Positions 12,228 to 23,891 are shown, numbered from the stretch's first letter. The stretch: 64,000 nucleotides of DNA from Yponomeuta sedellus (GCA_934045075.1 OW203725.1:20656214-20720213), one strand, 5' to 3'. Program-made: numbers and translations. The notes: a model not told the origin generated them from the letters alone.

Positions 12228-12421
12228 CCTATTTTTCGAACCCGCAACCTCTGGCTATCCGTGCCAGCGCTCTTCCAATTGAGCTCAATTGGAAGAGCGC
12301 TGGCACGGATAGCCAGAGGTTGCGGGTCGAATCCCAGCATGGGTGAAATTTTTAGCCTCTAAATAGGTTTTTAAATTTGTCCTTAGCGCGGGTTAGTGCA
12401 TTAAAAATAAAAATAGTATAA
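12228..12421. mobile_element. family A SINE head-to-head palindrome
   Basis: A perfect spacer-free palindrome spans 12241-12326, centred on GAGCTC in the A-box region. Two SINE copies meet head to head. The right half continues to GCATTAAAAATAAAAATAG. Confidence 0.8.
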
Positions 12422-13245
12422 TACTTTTTTTAAGCTTAAACTTAGTGGGTCAAAATTCAAGATCGAATGAAAAACAAAAGAAAATTATCGAGAGCTTTAA
12501 TCTTTTGTTTTCGTAAAGAAAAAAAATGAAGACAAGTAAGGTTTTTCGCTATTGCAGTTACACGTCGAAAGCACATCAATCTTTACACGTGAGCGCTATA
12601 CTCGGTTACGTTCCGGGCAACTTTCCACTCAACAATGTTAAGGTTTACCAGCCCGGGTAGTATAAGGGCTCAAGTCACGCGTTTTGTGGCGCTAACATGT
12701 CAGAATTTGACAATTAATATTCTGGAAAATGACGACTTTTGAAATTCGAAAGTGCATAGTCGAGAGACCCACCTTCTCTCATAATAAGATTTCCGCAATC
12801 ATCCTATGACTAACTACTCAAAACATCATATCAATTTCCTGCAAAAAACCCAACATATTAGTTATTACCAAGAAACCTGCAGTACCTAATATTTATAATC
12901 TGATTCGCAAGAATAACACGTAATGGCCGGACAATTAAGGCCGTAATCCCGTAATGGTCGCGTAATTAAGGTAATACAATTAACCTATAACATGGCAACT
13001 TTGATTGCAAGAAACTGTTTGCACAGAACAAATATGCTAGAAGGACTGCGTGAAACTTTACGTTTTTATTGCGTAATAACTCCTTTCCCGTCCCAAATTG
13101 AAGTACTCTACGCCCATAACACTAAGTTTTGTGTTCATTAGTTAATGACCATTCTAGACTAGTAACAACACGAAAGAGTCAACTTCCAAATGACAAAAAA
13201 TATCGACTATTCCATACGATCCATTTGGCAAAAAACGGGGATATT
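12422..13245. other. unannotated
   Basis: No supported feature. Confidence 0.4.
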
Positions 13246-13530
13246 AATTTAATTTTTAATGCACTAACCCGTGCTAAGGACATATTTAAAAACCTATTTA
13301 GAGGCAGAAGGAAAGTAGGTAGTCGGGGCTGTAAGTGATGCAATTTGCTTAAGTCAGATGTCGCTGCCTGTACGTAATACAGAGAATAGTGTAAAGAGGT
13401 TCGAAATTTTACTGATGCTGGTGAGTCGCCCATTGGCTCAATTGGTAGAACACTGGCACGGATAGCCAGAGGTTGCGGGTTCGAATCCCGGCATGGGTGA
13501 AATTTTTAGCCCCTAAATAGGTTTTTAAAA
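13246..13530 (+). mobile_element. family A SINE
   Basis: It has GTAGGTAGTCGGGGCTGTAA, TGGCTCAATTGGTAGAACAC, GGTTCGAATCC and tail CTAAATAGGTTTTTAAA, preceded by a short reversed end. Confidence 0.75.
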
Positions 13531-14635
13531 AACGGTTGCCGGTTGGTTTTGTTTAAAAATCGGTTTTTAATTAGGATATAAATAAAGATATTTTTAAATA
13601 CTTTATTGTATTGATGTATTTTAAAATAAAAGGTTTGCATGTAAACAACAACTTCATCCTTAAATATGCTACTACTGACTATAAAAAAAAATTCTTGCTA
13701 CTTTAAAAGGGACCAAAACCTGATCCACTCACTTTCGCTTGTTTAAATTTACCTAACGCCATTAAATGTTGGATCTATTTTGCTGTGGATATCATATTTT
13801 TTAAAACTGTTTATTACTTAAACGTACAAAATTTTATGTAACCACATGTTACTTTTTACGTGCCTGAAAGGCTCGATCTCTGTATTTATTGCTGATGGTT
13901 TTTCTGTTTAATAAGTTTGTGCCCGGAGGAGGGAATTATCACAATGATAGTTACAAATGAATTTAATTATTGTTTATTACTTGTTCCATCTCGTATAATT
14001 CAAGGGAAGCTTCAACTGATGTGGTTTTTCTTTCATGACAGTGCATTTACTATAAAAAGTTCTCTAATTTCATGCACGGGATTAGTCATATAAATCGTAA
14101 TGATGGAATATACTATGCGCCGTTTTTATCGTTGAGTGATGTGTGTATGAATATTTTATTCAGGGTAATTCGTAATCTGGTATTATTTAAACGCAATTAG
14201 TCTAGCTATTAACATTGCTAGACTGCGGTAAGTTTCAATAATAACTTTACACTGGATTGGACGGTTTCACATTTGACGATTACCGTAAAGAAACGATGCG
14301 TCTAGTTTCATACATTGACTACGGCTTTGGCCGGCCTTTGTATGGAACAATATGTCGTGTAATTACTGTTATCGACCAGTGGAAAATCGCTCATTGGGAC
14401 ACACGGTTATTTTTATAGCCCGCAATTCGTGAAACACATCAATTTCAATTTGCGTTCTTCAGGAACCTTAATTGTCTTATGAATAAATCCATAAAACAAT
14501 CTTTGTAGTAGAAGAAACAATCTCATAATACAAATCGCAAATTGTGATTTTTCGAAATATGGGAAGCTATATGGGCGCATACCAGTAAACTGAAATGAGG
14601 GAATTATGGGCAATGCGATAAATGAATCCTCTAGG
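13531..14635. other. unannotated, mostly unique
   Basis: Includes CGCAATTAGTCTAGCTATTA near 14192, a homeodomain-type context. No exon was recognised. Confidence 0.35.
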
Positions 14636-14950
14636 CCAGGGGTGACCAACATTATTGTCGGAGTCCCTAGCCCGTAACATTATTTTGTGGAGGGCCAGTT
14701 CCGAGTTTCATAAAAAATATTAATAGATTATTATGACAATTCTCTTTGCATTGCGTAGCAGGGTCTACTTGTTAGTCTGTGGATTAATAGACTTTGCAAT
14801 GAACATTAAATTATTTGATTGCGACCGGATTACATACTAGGCTTTTTGTCGGAAGAGTCCGATCAGCTTTCGCTCTGATTGGCACAGTTAAATGATGGTG
14901 ACATTAAGTTGTTACATTAAACCATGAATTATAGTTTTATTTTTGTAACT
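14636..14950. repeat. hAT-like end plus dispersed repeat
   Basis: CAGGGGTGACCAAC at 14638 followed by GGAGGGCCAG near 14690 resembles the termini of hAT-type elements. From 14775 the sequence matches 24480-24560 (GACTTTGCAATGAACAT, AAACCATGAATTAT). No transposase frame is seen. Confidence 0.4.
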
Positions 14951-15044
14951 TCATTAATTATCATAGCAGCTGAGCAAACAATGGCTCTAGTAACTAAAAC
15001 AATATTGTTCGATAAACAAAACAAACAAAACATAACATACTCTC

Positions 15045-15250
15045 ACGCCTGTATTCCAAAAAGATAGGCAGAGACCAGGGACTGTCCCTTGTCATGATCC
15101 TGACAGCAGATCACCTTCGCTTCATCAACGTTCATTAGTCGTTGCATGCACGCACGCCGGTTTAGGGTACTTTTTTATCTACTAGGCAATTATGTCCATC
15201 TCCTATTTAGTCGAAGTATGTCCACCTGGGACGCCCCTTATCGGCCCTTC
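15045..15250 (-). pseudogene. LINE ORF2 C-terminal relic
   Basis: Minus-strand copy of the same coding end (TTGATGAAGCGAAGGTGATC, CTGGTCTCTGCCTATC), including the upstream RPR and CCCAGGTGGACATACTTCGA region. Frameshifts are present. Confidence 0.6.
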
Positions 15251-15689
15251 CACCCACAATAAACAATGTGGATTTTCAAAAACAAGTAGGTATATTTGTA
15301 CATTGAACAACAATAAAGAAATATTTATCAAATAAATTAGCTGCGCTAGAATGTGAATCGGTGATCGTTAGCATAATTGGTTTAATTAGTTAATAGCTTA
15401 AAAAATACTCTAATTGATTGAAAACATGCATTACACACACGCTGTAAAATATTTCACGAAACTGACATGGCGATTTCATTCCACGATTTTCACATTATTA
15501 TTGCGAATTTTATTTGAAGAAAGAGAATATCAAAATCATGCATGTAAATCTCTTTTAACACCCAGTATTCAGCTCTTTTACTAATTATTTTTCAATTTAT
15601 AATTTTATCAATATTGTTCAAGGTCAAATGTCTACACCTTTATGACCTTAAGATTGAGAAGGCCTGTCCATCACCTTTATCATGCTCTC

Positions 15690-15835
15690 AAATACATCCA
15701 CAGGAGAGACCATGTCAAAATGCACGGAGCCAACTACACCGCAGGTTTCCTCACGAAATGTTTCTTCACAATCAATTAGTGAGACACAAAAACCACTAAC
15801 AATTTCACTAATGAATGGCATAACGCAAGCCATTA
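15690..15835 (-). repeat. degraded family B SINE
   Basis: Minus strand: GTGAAGAAACATTTCGTGAG and GAAACCTGCGGTGTAGTTGG. Confidence 0.4.
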
Positions 15836-16827
15836 TAAGAGCGCTAATTTAATCAATCAAGTGGCCTCTTGTAAACACGTAATGAGAGCGCGCACGCACC
15901 GATATTAGTTGCATTTAATCACTTCTGCAAAAATGTATACTTAATGGTCTAATTCCTCAGTTAATTATGACTGTGAACAATGTGTTGTCATCAATAAGGA
16001 AAATCAATCTTGGATGAGTGACTAGGATGTATTCATTCCAATTTATTTCAACGTAAAGTACATATTTACATTCTATTTTCTGAATGTCAATGTAAAATGA
16101 ACCGTAATTCGTAACTTCAAAACATTCGCTTATACGGGTGTACACCTTTGGCGCTACTATTCTATTCAACTTCTATGTAACGAATCCTAAAAAACGGAGA
16201 AAATATAGTAAATTTCCAGTAAATCATGTTTTATGCTTCAACTCGGACAACAAAAAGTCGGCTGCAGCCGAGTTTACCATTTTCGGACCGCTATCGCTAT
16301 GGCTCTCCACTACAGTACTTATTAATAAAATAAGTAAAAACATCACTTTTACATAACTTGTAAATTCACTTTTACCCGTTACTGACACGTTAAAAGTGAT
16401 TTTATCAGGCTATTGAGAAAAAGGGCTACCGATACAAAAAAAAAGTTTTGTAAAACAAAACCCTGACTGACAGAACGCGGGAAAAAAGGTCTCAGAAAGA
16501 GCATTTTAAAATATATACACACCGAAGACCAAGGTTTGTCATTTAACACAACTCAGAAAAACCGTTTTCGCTTCATCAACATTACAACCGGCGTGCGAGC
16601 ATGCAGCGACTGCGTGGCTCAGGTACATTTTACAAAACATCCCACTAAGGGTACCATGAAAATAATCCTCCTCATTTGCCTTAGCTGGGATCAATCTATC
16701 AATCAAAGTATTCTATTCAAAATTACACGGAAACTGTGACTTATTGGCAAGTTGAACCAGGAGTCCATTTCAAAATCTAAATCAATCTATAAAGCCATGC
16801 GGGCATGCAGGGTGACATGATCACTTT
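15836..16827. other. unannotated
   Basis: AT-rich; a short LINE-like scrap (AACCGGCGTGCGAGCATGCA) lies near 16587. No gene. Confidence 0.4.
16025..16110 (-). repeat. dispersed repeat shared with 7575-7690
   Basis: AATTTATTTCAACGTAAAG and TTTACATTCTATTTTCTGAA followed by TGTCAATGTAA. Confidence 0.45.
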
Positions 16828-17127
16828 GTGACCAAACCCTTAAATAAAGATTTAAAAAAAAAGGCCATGCTGGACGCCCACTGTAGGGTATGTCTTCACC
16901 GTCCCGCCAACCCCGGCGGTCCCCTGCCAATCTCGTCCATTGTTCATAACGAGACCATTATCAACCTAGCAACTAAATTGTGGCAAAGTGTTAGAAGGGA
17001 ACGCTGCAGAAAAGTTATAAATCTTGATACGCATAGCAAGCGTAACGCGTTTTTCACCAAGTCACGCATGACGGAAAAGAATGGACGTAACAGCTACCTC
17101 TACACTGACGCACTACACCGCGAATAA
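16828..17127 (+). CDS. unrecognised 99-codon open frame
   Basis: It starts MTKPLNKDLKKKAMLDAHCR with a CRVCL motif that superficially recalls a ZAD zinc finger, but the second Cys pair is absent. An AATAAA and A-run lie inside its first codons, which suggests the frame is spliced together by a retroelement tail. I cannot assign a function and doubt that it is expressed. Confidence 0.12.
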   Translation: MTKPLNKDLKKKAMLDAHCRVCLHRPANPGGPLPISSIVHNETIINLATKLWQSVRRERCRKVINLDTHSKRNAFFTKSRMTEKNGRNSYLYTDALHRE

Positions 17128-17254
17128 TATTTGTTTTTACGTAGCTATATACATTTATCGGCTGTCCGTTGTTTAGCTACCTATATGAATGTCTTTTTAA
17201 GAAGTATTGTTTAATAAAAATACTTAATAAATAGGAATGGAAGTCAAAGGCTTT

Positions 17255-17610
17255 GCCAGCATTAGGACACCCTCGATCGATTTGAACCCTGTATGTCTCC
17301 ACTGCTGGGGCACGGGTCTCTTCCTGCGTTGCAGGAAGGTTAGGCCATACTCCACCACGGGGGCCAAGTCCGGGTCGGTGGAGGTTTGTAAGACAGTGGC
17401 GGGCCTTACAGTAAGAATTATCAAGCCGCCCATAAGGCCTCTGACATGGCCTAACGACTGACATTACATGACAGCCGGCACCCACGGCTTAGCGTGCCTT
17501 GCGAAGCACGGAAGTGCTCGGAAAAATGCCACGAGGGACGTAACGGAGCGGTTACCCGCACCTTGACGCGCCTGTTGTTGCTTAACTCGAGTGATTGATT
17601 CCAATCACTC
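17255..17610 (-). mobile_element. 5S-rRNA-like SINE (family C) with longer 5S-like head
   Basis: On the minus strand the head reads ATCACTCGAGTTAAGCAACA and then AGGCGCGTCAAGGTGCGGGT. The order ATCAC..GA..TTAAGCA....GGCGCGG is that of 5S rRNA from helix III to the 3' side. The body and tail are as in other copies. Short open frames over it on both strands are not genes. Confidence 0.72.
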
Positions 17611-17689
17611 GGACACACTCTGTAGGTGCCTTATAATACGTCTTTGTTCTGGTTGCGCACTAAAGTGTTCTCTAAATATCTATCTATAT

Positions 17690-17938
17690 ACGTTCCTCTG
17701 CAAGACACAGGCCTTCGCTCAGAGAGAGATAGTACGGGCTTGCTTACTACGCGTGTCCACCGCGGATTGGCCCTTTCAGGCGCTGAGGTAGTTGCACCTC
17801 AGACACCCAGATTTCCTCACGATGTTTTCCTACACCGTCAGCGACTGGTATTGCTACTATAACTGATGCACATAACTTAGAAAACAAAGTCTGTAGTACA
17901 TGCCGGGATTTGAACCCACGACCTTCCTTGAGATTGAG
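17690..17938 (-). mobile_element. family B SINE
   Basis: Full-length minus copy: head near TTGAACCCACGACCTTCC, body AGTCGCTGACGGTGTAGGAA, end TCTCTCTCTGAGCGAAGGCC. Confidence 0.65.
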
Positions 17939-18907
17939 AAGCCAGTTTATTTACAGTTCCTCCAAAACCGCTCTACATTTTCTTTCTTTTAATTTAACTA
18001 GCTGTTTTTCCTGGCTACGAAAGCAAAGGAGAGTCATGACAAATAAGGTGTCAAGGAAAATATTTGTTTGCTTGCGTAGTTTTTTATTTGTACAAAATTA
18101 GCATTGTCCTACATAGTTTGAAATAATACGCATTATTAAGGCATAGGTCCAGTTTTTATAATATGACAATAATAAATAAATAACATTCTATTATTTCATA
18201 TATTAAGTTTATGACTTTCATTCGACCTTCTGAGGTTTCGTTTCAAACGTCAATGAGTGTTTAATATTTTGGAGTAAAAGGACTGATTCTATATTTGTTT
18301 TAGGTTATATTGCCACGCTACACGCTACGTTACACTATGATGCTTTTTTTCTTACTCAATTGAAACATAGTTCGATATTATTTACGAGGACCTCACTAGA
18401 AATGTTTACGGACAAAAAAAAGTAACGCCATACACGCACGTGGGATAGCTGGTCTGTGTAAACTTGGCTAACAAGGTCTTGGCGGTAGTCTATTCAATGA
18501 CTGTTAGCATTTTAATAGTGTTTTAATGCTAAATTATTCTTACTCTTTTCTGTCCAATAAAATCTTCTGTTGATGTTTTAAGAAAGGTCCCTTATAACTC
18601 GAGGGAGTTTCTACTCATCAATACGAAACATTTTTATTATGAGAGCAACTTAAAAAAATCAGCCGTTCCATACATTTGCCAGAGATAGATGGTTAACGAA
18701 CTTTTTAATGCACTACCAGAACAACAGAATCATAATCATGATTTTATGCTACTATCAAAATGCAGGATGGCACTGGTGATATTATTTTCGATATTTCGAA
18801 GTTGGTCTTATAAAGGCGGGTGGGGCCGTGTCGCCTTACATAGCCGTTGTTTTAACGTAAAATATGTTTAAGCTCAAACTGCGCAATGTGTTACGCGGTA
18901 CTAGCAT
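17939..18907. other. unannotated
   Basis: No supported feature. Confidence 0.4.
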
Positions 18908-19000
18908 TCAATGAAATTCAAAAAATCTTTATTGCACAAAAAAGGGGGCTTGTTCAAAGGCGAGCTTAATACTACTAAGTATTTTCTTCCAGCTAACCTT
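18908..19000 (-). repeat. LINE-like 3' tail
   Basis: AAATTCAAAAAATCTTTATT followed by GCACAAAAAAGGGGG resembles a reversed retroelement tail. Confidence 0.35.
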
Positions 19001-19417
19001 GGTCTATGCGGATAATGGACGAGGGTAGTGCTATAAAATATTTATTATTTATATACCAAATACATAAACATAAAATGCATACTATATTATATGAAACTAC
19101 AATAAATACAATAAATATACAACTACATAAAATTTACGTATTGCTTATTACTCTGAAATGCATCTAGCGGCTCACGTCTAGAGGATCTGAGTAATGGCTA
19201 CTTTGCTCTACTCAACGATGTGTAAATGAATTACCACCGACACGGAGTTACAGAGCCCTCGCCGAGGCGACATTTTTTCGTTGCACTAGGTTTTTGCAAG
19301 TGACCACCTACTGTCGAACTAAAAGACGTTTCCCATGAATAACAATGTTTTTTAGTTTGACAAAAAAACTCGATTCCAACAAAACAGAGTTCAAATCAGT
19401 GGCTGGTTAGTATCACA

Positions 19418-19706
19418 GTTTGATCGAATAACTTTACTATACCGCGTTAATCGAGCGTTGAGTAGTGAGTATGAGTAAGTTAACCGTTCGAACTGGCAAA
19501 ACGCTGTCACAGTAGGTACAACTCGCACTCGCGTTTATTCGTGTTTTGGCTGGTAAACGTGTTCACTTCTCAACGTAAACCATTATAACTCGCACTCAGC
19601 AATTTTAATTTCCATGCTTGTCGCTAGGTGGCACTTCCTCGATGCCATAGAAATATGAGTTTACGTAAACGCGATCGAGTAGTTAAAAAACTCGCACTAA
19701 GCACTC
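19418..19706. mobile_element. 307-bp-class MITE, first of a tandem pair, left end lost
   Basis: The body GTTTGATCGAATAACTTTAC to the right terminus CTCGCACTAAGCACTC matches the intact copies at 19708 and 62719. The left terminal repeat is missing. Confidence 0.8.
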
Positions 19707-19707
19707 A

Positions 19708-20014
19708 GAGTGCTTAGTGCGAGTTTGACATATCCAATCGAATAACTTTACTACCGCGTTAATCGAGCATTGAGTAGTGAGTATGAGTAAGTTAACCGTT
19801 CGAACTGACAAAACGCTGTCACAGTACAACTCGCACTCGCGTTTATTCGTGTTTTGGCTGGTAAACGTGTTCACTTCTCAACGTAAACCATTACAACTCG
19901 CACTCAGCAATTTTAATTTCAATACTTGTCGCTAGGTGGCGCTTCCTCGATGCCATAGAAATATGAGTTTACGTTAACGCAATCGAGTAGTTGAAAAACT
20001 CGCACTAAGCACTC
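19708..20014. mobile_element. 307-bp MITE with GAGTGCTTAGTGCGAG termini
   Basis: Left terminus GAGTGCTTAGTGCGAGTTT, right terminus AAACTCGCACTAAGCACTC. One base (A) separates it from the preceding copy, forming a perfect terminal palindrome. Internal TTAACCGTTCGAACTG and CGCTAGGTGGCGCTTCCTCG are conserved. There is no transposase frame. Confidence 0.85.
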
Positions 20015-20339
20015 AGATCCGAAATTATATACGGTGCATCATTGCTTTCCCATTTTACTTACATTTGGGACTAAGGACCACCTTAGATGTTATTTTTAAG
20101 ATTTATAAGACCTTTCCTCTTCGATGACTAATTTAACATTGACTCATAAGATAAACACTGCAGTTCATTTACTAGCTAGTCATTGCAAACATGAGACACG
20201 TCCTTATAAGTGCATAAACACACAAGTAATAGGTTTGTTGGAAACTCGTACTTATATCGCGCGCGATTTAACCTATTCAGACTTCGACCACATCTGGATC
20301 TTAAGACCTAGCTAACATACTGAGCATACTTTGACCAAA
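20015..20339. other. unannotated
   Basis: No supported feature. Confidence 0.4.
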
Positions 20340-20492
20340 AAGGGATATGCAAAGGACAAGATAAAAAGTGCCCTAAAGTACCCCAACGGCTTATGGACGT
20401 TGATGAAGCGAAGGTGGTCTGTCAGGATCATGGCAAGTGGCAGTCGCTGGTTTCTGCCTACCCCTCTGGGATACAGGCGTGAGGTTATGTAA
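20340..20492 (+). pseudogene. LINE ORF2 C-terminal relic
   Basis: MDVDEAKVVCQDHGKWQSLV SAYPSGIQA then a stop at about 20482, preceded by a short damaged DKIKS-like segment. Confidence 0.65.
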
Positions 20493-20604
20493 TGTTTTTA
20501 CTTGGCTAACTTCTTTATTCTTGTAAGCATGATCAAACTTCGATTGGCGTCCTCTAAAACGTATTGGCACACTTTTATTGCGATGCGGCATGTCGTTTAA
20601 ACTT

Positions 20605-20925
20605 GGTTAAGCAACAACAGGCGCGGTCAGGTACGGGATGGGTGAGCGTCCCGTGACTACCGCTAGTGGCATTTTTCCGAGCGCTTCCATGCTTCGCAAG
20701 GCACGTTAAGCCGTTGGTGCCGGCTGTCACATAATGGCAGTCGTTAAGCCATGTCAGAGGCCTTATGGGCGGCTTGACAACTTCTGGCAGTAAGGCCCGC
20801 CACTGTCTTACAATCCTCCACCAACCCGGACTTGGCCGCCCCGTGGTGGAGTATGGCCTAACCTTCCTGCGATGCAGGAAGAGACCCTTGCCCCAGCAGT
20901 GGGGACATCCAAAGGTTGATAACGA
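20605..20925 (+). mobile_element. 5S-rRNA-like SINE (family C)
   Basis: Head TTAAGCAACAACAGGCGCGG and GGGATGGGTGAGCGTCCCGT, body CATGTCAGAGGCCTTATGGG and CTCCACCAACCCGGACTTGG, tail GTGGGGACATCCAAAGGTTG. A MITE follows within 40 bp. Confidence 0.75.
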
Positions 20926-20963
20926 TGTCGTTTAAAAATAAATACCAAACTGCGTTTGTTAGT

Positions 20964-21099
20964 GCCGGTTTCTGAATTGAGAATTTTACTAAGTAAACAC
21001 TTAAGTAACGTTCTGTCCGCTTTTTTCAGAGAAATTCGACGAGACTGCACTACAGTAAACTATGTACTAAGCGAAATTCTCTATTCATAAACTTCCCCT
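20964..21099. mobile_element. MITE, GGCCAGTTTCTGAATTG family
   Basis: It has GCCGGTTTCTGAATTGAGAA at the left, AAGTAACGTTCTGTCCGC inside and an eroded right end. It abuts the 3' end of a 5S-like SINE. Confidence 0.7.
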
Positions 21100-22094
21100 A
21101 AGGGTATTGCATTGTGCCTTCACACCTGCACTCTGGAGGACCTAACAGAGGCCAACGCTGCAGCAATTGCAGTAGCCACTATTGGACAGGAAAAATATAG
21201 ACTGGTCGAATGGCTGACACAAAAAGAAAAAGAAGGGTATTGCCACTCTTTAGTAATCTGTGGTATTGCTCCTTGAGGGGGACTCTTAAGCTCGCCTTTT
21301 CGGTGAACAAACTGTCACTCCACTTTATATTCTCGGACTGCGGTTCTATAACTTACAATAATTATATGCTTGTATTATTTTTACGCTCCACGCACGCTTC
21401 CCGCTAACCGATTAATAAACAACAAATTGATTACGCCAATTAGTTACAATTACTCTCTCACGTAATGACCGATCCAGCTGCATTCGTATGCGAGACCCGT
21501 CCACTAATGCACATAGGTGTTATTGACATAGTACACGCGTTTTGCAGTTCATTATCACGCGACCTGCATCGTGTCATAGAATATCAATTTGTGCAGATGG
21601 TCCGGCCCCGCGAGACTGCCAATAATACCGAAGCATCCTGAGTGTAAAAGGGTAGTGGGGACATACAAGGGTTGCTATCGCATATCGTATCCTGAGAGTG
21701 AAGTTTATGCGTGTTTATTGATTTAGTAGGCAACTAAATTTTTATTCAATTTTAAGTGGTCATGCGTACTCACACAAAGTAGTCATTAAGTTAGGGACAG
21801 TTATATTATAACTATAGAATAAATAATACGCAAATATAAGCATTAAACACGAGCATTAAACTGAAAAATATACTCACAGCTGACAGCTGATCCACTTGTA
21901 GACACTTTGGACACTACACTTTGGACTGGACAGTTAGGACACACTATTAGGCACTTTGCACTGCTCTTATTCTTAATAGAGTTGTGTCCAGGTAAACACC
22001 GCAATATTTTACCTGCTCTATAAATAAACGGGGAATAAAATCATATGCAGTTTAGCTTAGCTTGAATAAGTACGATAGTTTAGTGTTGAAATAA
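21100..22094. other. unannotated with ACTTTGGAC repeats
   Basis: Around 21895-21955 the words GACACTTTGGACACTACACT and TTTGGACTGGACAGTTAGGA form a small imperfect repeat. No gene. Confidence 0.4.
21650..21682 (+). repeat. family C SINE tail fragment
   Basis: GTGGGGACATACAAGGGTTG alone is preserved. Confidence 0.5.
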
Positions 22095-22330
22095 GAACTA
22101 TGTTTAACGGGTATAACTTACATTACAATTATCAACGATGTTCATCGAAGAAACACGATTTTCATCGAGTATACTTAGAAACACGAACCATTTTCATCTA
22201 GTGTAACTTAGAAATAAGAATATTTTTCATCTAGTATAACTTAGAAATAAGACCGATATGAATCCAGTATAACTTAGAAAGAACGATTTTCATCGCATAT
22301 AGCTAAAAATATAAAAACTGTGTTCATAGA
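22095..22330. repeat. degenerate tandem repeat, about 40-bp unit
   Basis: About five or six units around TTTTCATCTAGTATAACTTA followed by GAAATAAGA, decaying at both edges. No coding frame. Confidence 0.65.
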
Positions 22331-23064
22331 GTTTATATTTTAAACATAAACTTAATGTAACTATACGCCATAGTTATTTGTAAAGTGATTTACAATGTGT
22401 TTTTAAATGCAACAATACGTAGTAAGCCTCTTTGAAAGCTTTCTGAAAACAAAATTACTTTGCAGTGACGCTCTTTAAGCTTAAAATAATCCCTGTTTTT
22501 TCCCTTTAGTGGCAATGAAACTCAAACTATCCTTTTGGTGTATGCACCTTTATATTTAGTGCTAACATTGTCTCTTAAATGGCACAATAAAAATTAAGTG
22601 AACAACTCATTTTGCACTTTTAACGATCGACTCGGCCGAGGCCAGCCATGTTAAGTAAGAACATAATCGTAGCCCCGACAATTACCTGCAACTTATAGCC
22701 GTTACATAAATCTTCATAAGATAACATTCGACATATAAGTCAGCTTATATACTACCTAGGCTGTTAGCCTACGTCATTACCACTTTTTGTTCACATTTCA
22801 TGACAATATGATTACCCTACTAATGCTATCTTCGACTTAGAAGTGGCGAGCCTCTGAAAATATAAAGCTAAAATCCCTAATCATATTGTGGCATGACTAG
22901 AATTCTATTTCAGGCACTTTCTCAGATAATTTTGAAAATAGTAACATGCAAGTCAGTTCTGTAGTTTATAACTGCAGTTTATGCAAACATCTGCTTGTAA
23001 GTAGGTATTGTTCAAATGTAGGTGTAGAATATTTATCCTATATTCACATTTGCAAGCGATGCAA
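22331..23064. other. unannotated DNA upstream of the first visible al exon
   Basis: Presumed al intron. GATCGACTCGGCCGAGGCCA near 22626 is a GC-rich patch without a usable frame. Confidence 0.35.
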
Positions 23065-23285
23065 ATTACTTCAGCCAGATGTCGCTGCCTGTAAGTAATA
23101 CAGAGATTATTGTAAAGAGGTTCGAAATTTTACTGATGCCGGTAGTTGCCCATTAGCTCAGGTGGGAGAGCGCTAGCACAGTTAGCCAGAGGTCGCGGGT
23201 GCGAGTCCCGGCATGGATGGAATTTTTAGCGTCTAAATAGGTTTTTTAAATTGTCCTTAGCAGGTTATTGCGATAAAAGGAATAT
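23065..23285 (+). mobile_element. tRNA-headed SINE, family A, just upstream of homeobox exon
   Basis: It contains the family-A body (CCAGATGTCGCTGCCTGTAA, AGAGGTTCGAAATTTTACTG), an A-box-like TTAGCTCAGGTGGGAGAGCG, a B-box-like GGTGCGAGTCC, and the tail TAAATAGGTTTTTTAAATTG. It ends about 170 bp before the exon at 23455. Confidence 0.75.
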
Positions 23286-23454
23286 AATTATATTTACATA
23301 AACAACAAATATTTGAACATGAAAAATCAGACCGCCAATGGTATAAGTCGAAACCCAGCTTTTATTGTATTTTTTTATAAACGTACACTAAGTTTGTAAT
23401 GTTCAGTCCCCCCCTCAAAAAAACAACCTCTAGCCTCTCTTCTTTCTTTCCCAG

Positions 23455-23725
23455 ATTACTACCAGTCCGAGCAGACATACCGGCAGTCGTTCCCGAACAT
23501 GGGCCTGTCGGATCCCCCAAAGGAGTCCCCCAGCACGACCCCCGAGCTGTCCCGCACCGACCAGTCCCCCTCAGGGCCGCCCCCGGGCTCCGCTGACAGC
23601 GATGACGCGGACGAGTTCGCCCCAAAAAGGAAGCAGAGGCGGTACAGGACTACCTTCACCAGCTTCCAGCTGGAGGAGCTGGAGAAGGCGTTCTCGAGGA
23701 CGCATTATCCGGATGTCTTCACGAG
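23455..23725 (+). CDS. al: aristaless-type homeobox gene, internal coding exon with homeodomain residues 1-31
   Basis: This is the first visible coding exon of a paired-class homeodomain transcription factor, a nuclear DNA-binding protein; in insects al patterns appendages and, in Lepidoptera, wing elements. A polypyrimidine tract and CAG end at 23454, and the GT donor follows at 23726. The frame enters two bases into a codon, so an upstream exon must carry the start. The exon encodes [20 protein letters not shown], then a Ser/Pro-rich acidic linker, then [16 protein letters not shown] and the homeodomain from position 23634 through [13 protein letters not shown] helix 2, ending inside the codon for Arg31. 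The [15 protein letters not shown] lead-in matches the Drosophila Al block ([15 protein letters not shown]) as I remember it. The exon is much more GC-rich than the surrounding intron. An in-frame ATG at 23499 is internal and is not taken as the start. Confidence 0.93.
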
Positions 23726-23771
23726 GTGGGTTGAGTTTTGGTTTTGCTAAAAGCTACGAAATGCCGTTTCC

Positions 23772-23891
23772 TAAATTGATTATTTCTTAAAGTGAATACC
23801 TAAGTAACGTTCTGTCACTCGAAATTCGAAGAGACAGCTCACTACAGTTAACAATTTACTTAGCAAAACTCTCAATTCAGAAACTGGCCCT
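23772..23891. mobile_element. diverged MITE, GGCCAGTTTCTGAATTG family
   Basis: The right end (CTCAATTCAGAAACTGGCCC) and centre (CTAAGTAACGTTCTGTCACT) are preserved, while the left terminal repeat is eroded. It begins about 45 bp after the first visible homeobox exon. Confidence 0.7.

Noticed and set aside
16828..17127. ZAD-type zinc finger protein
   Set aside because: Only one Cys pair (CRVC) is present; the second pair and flanking helices are absent.
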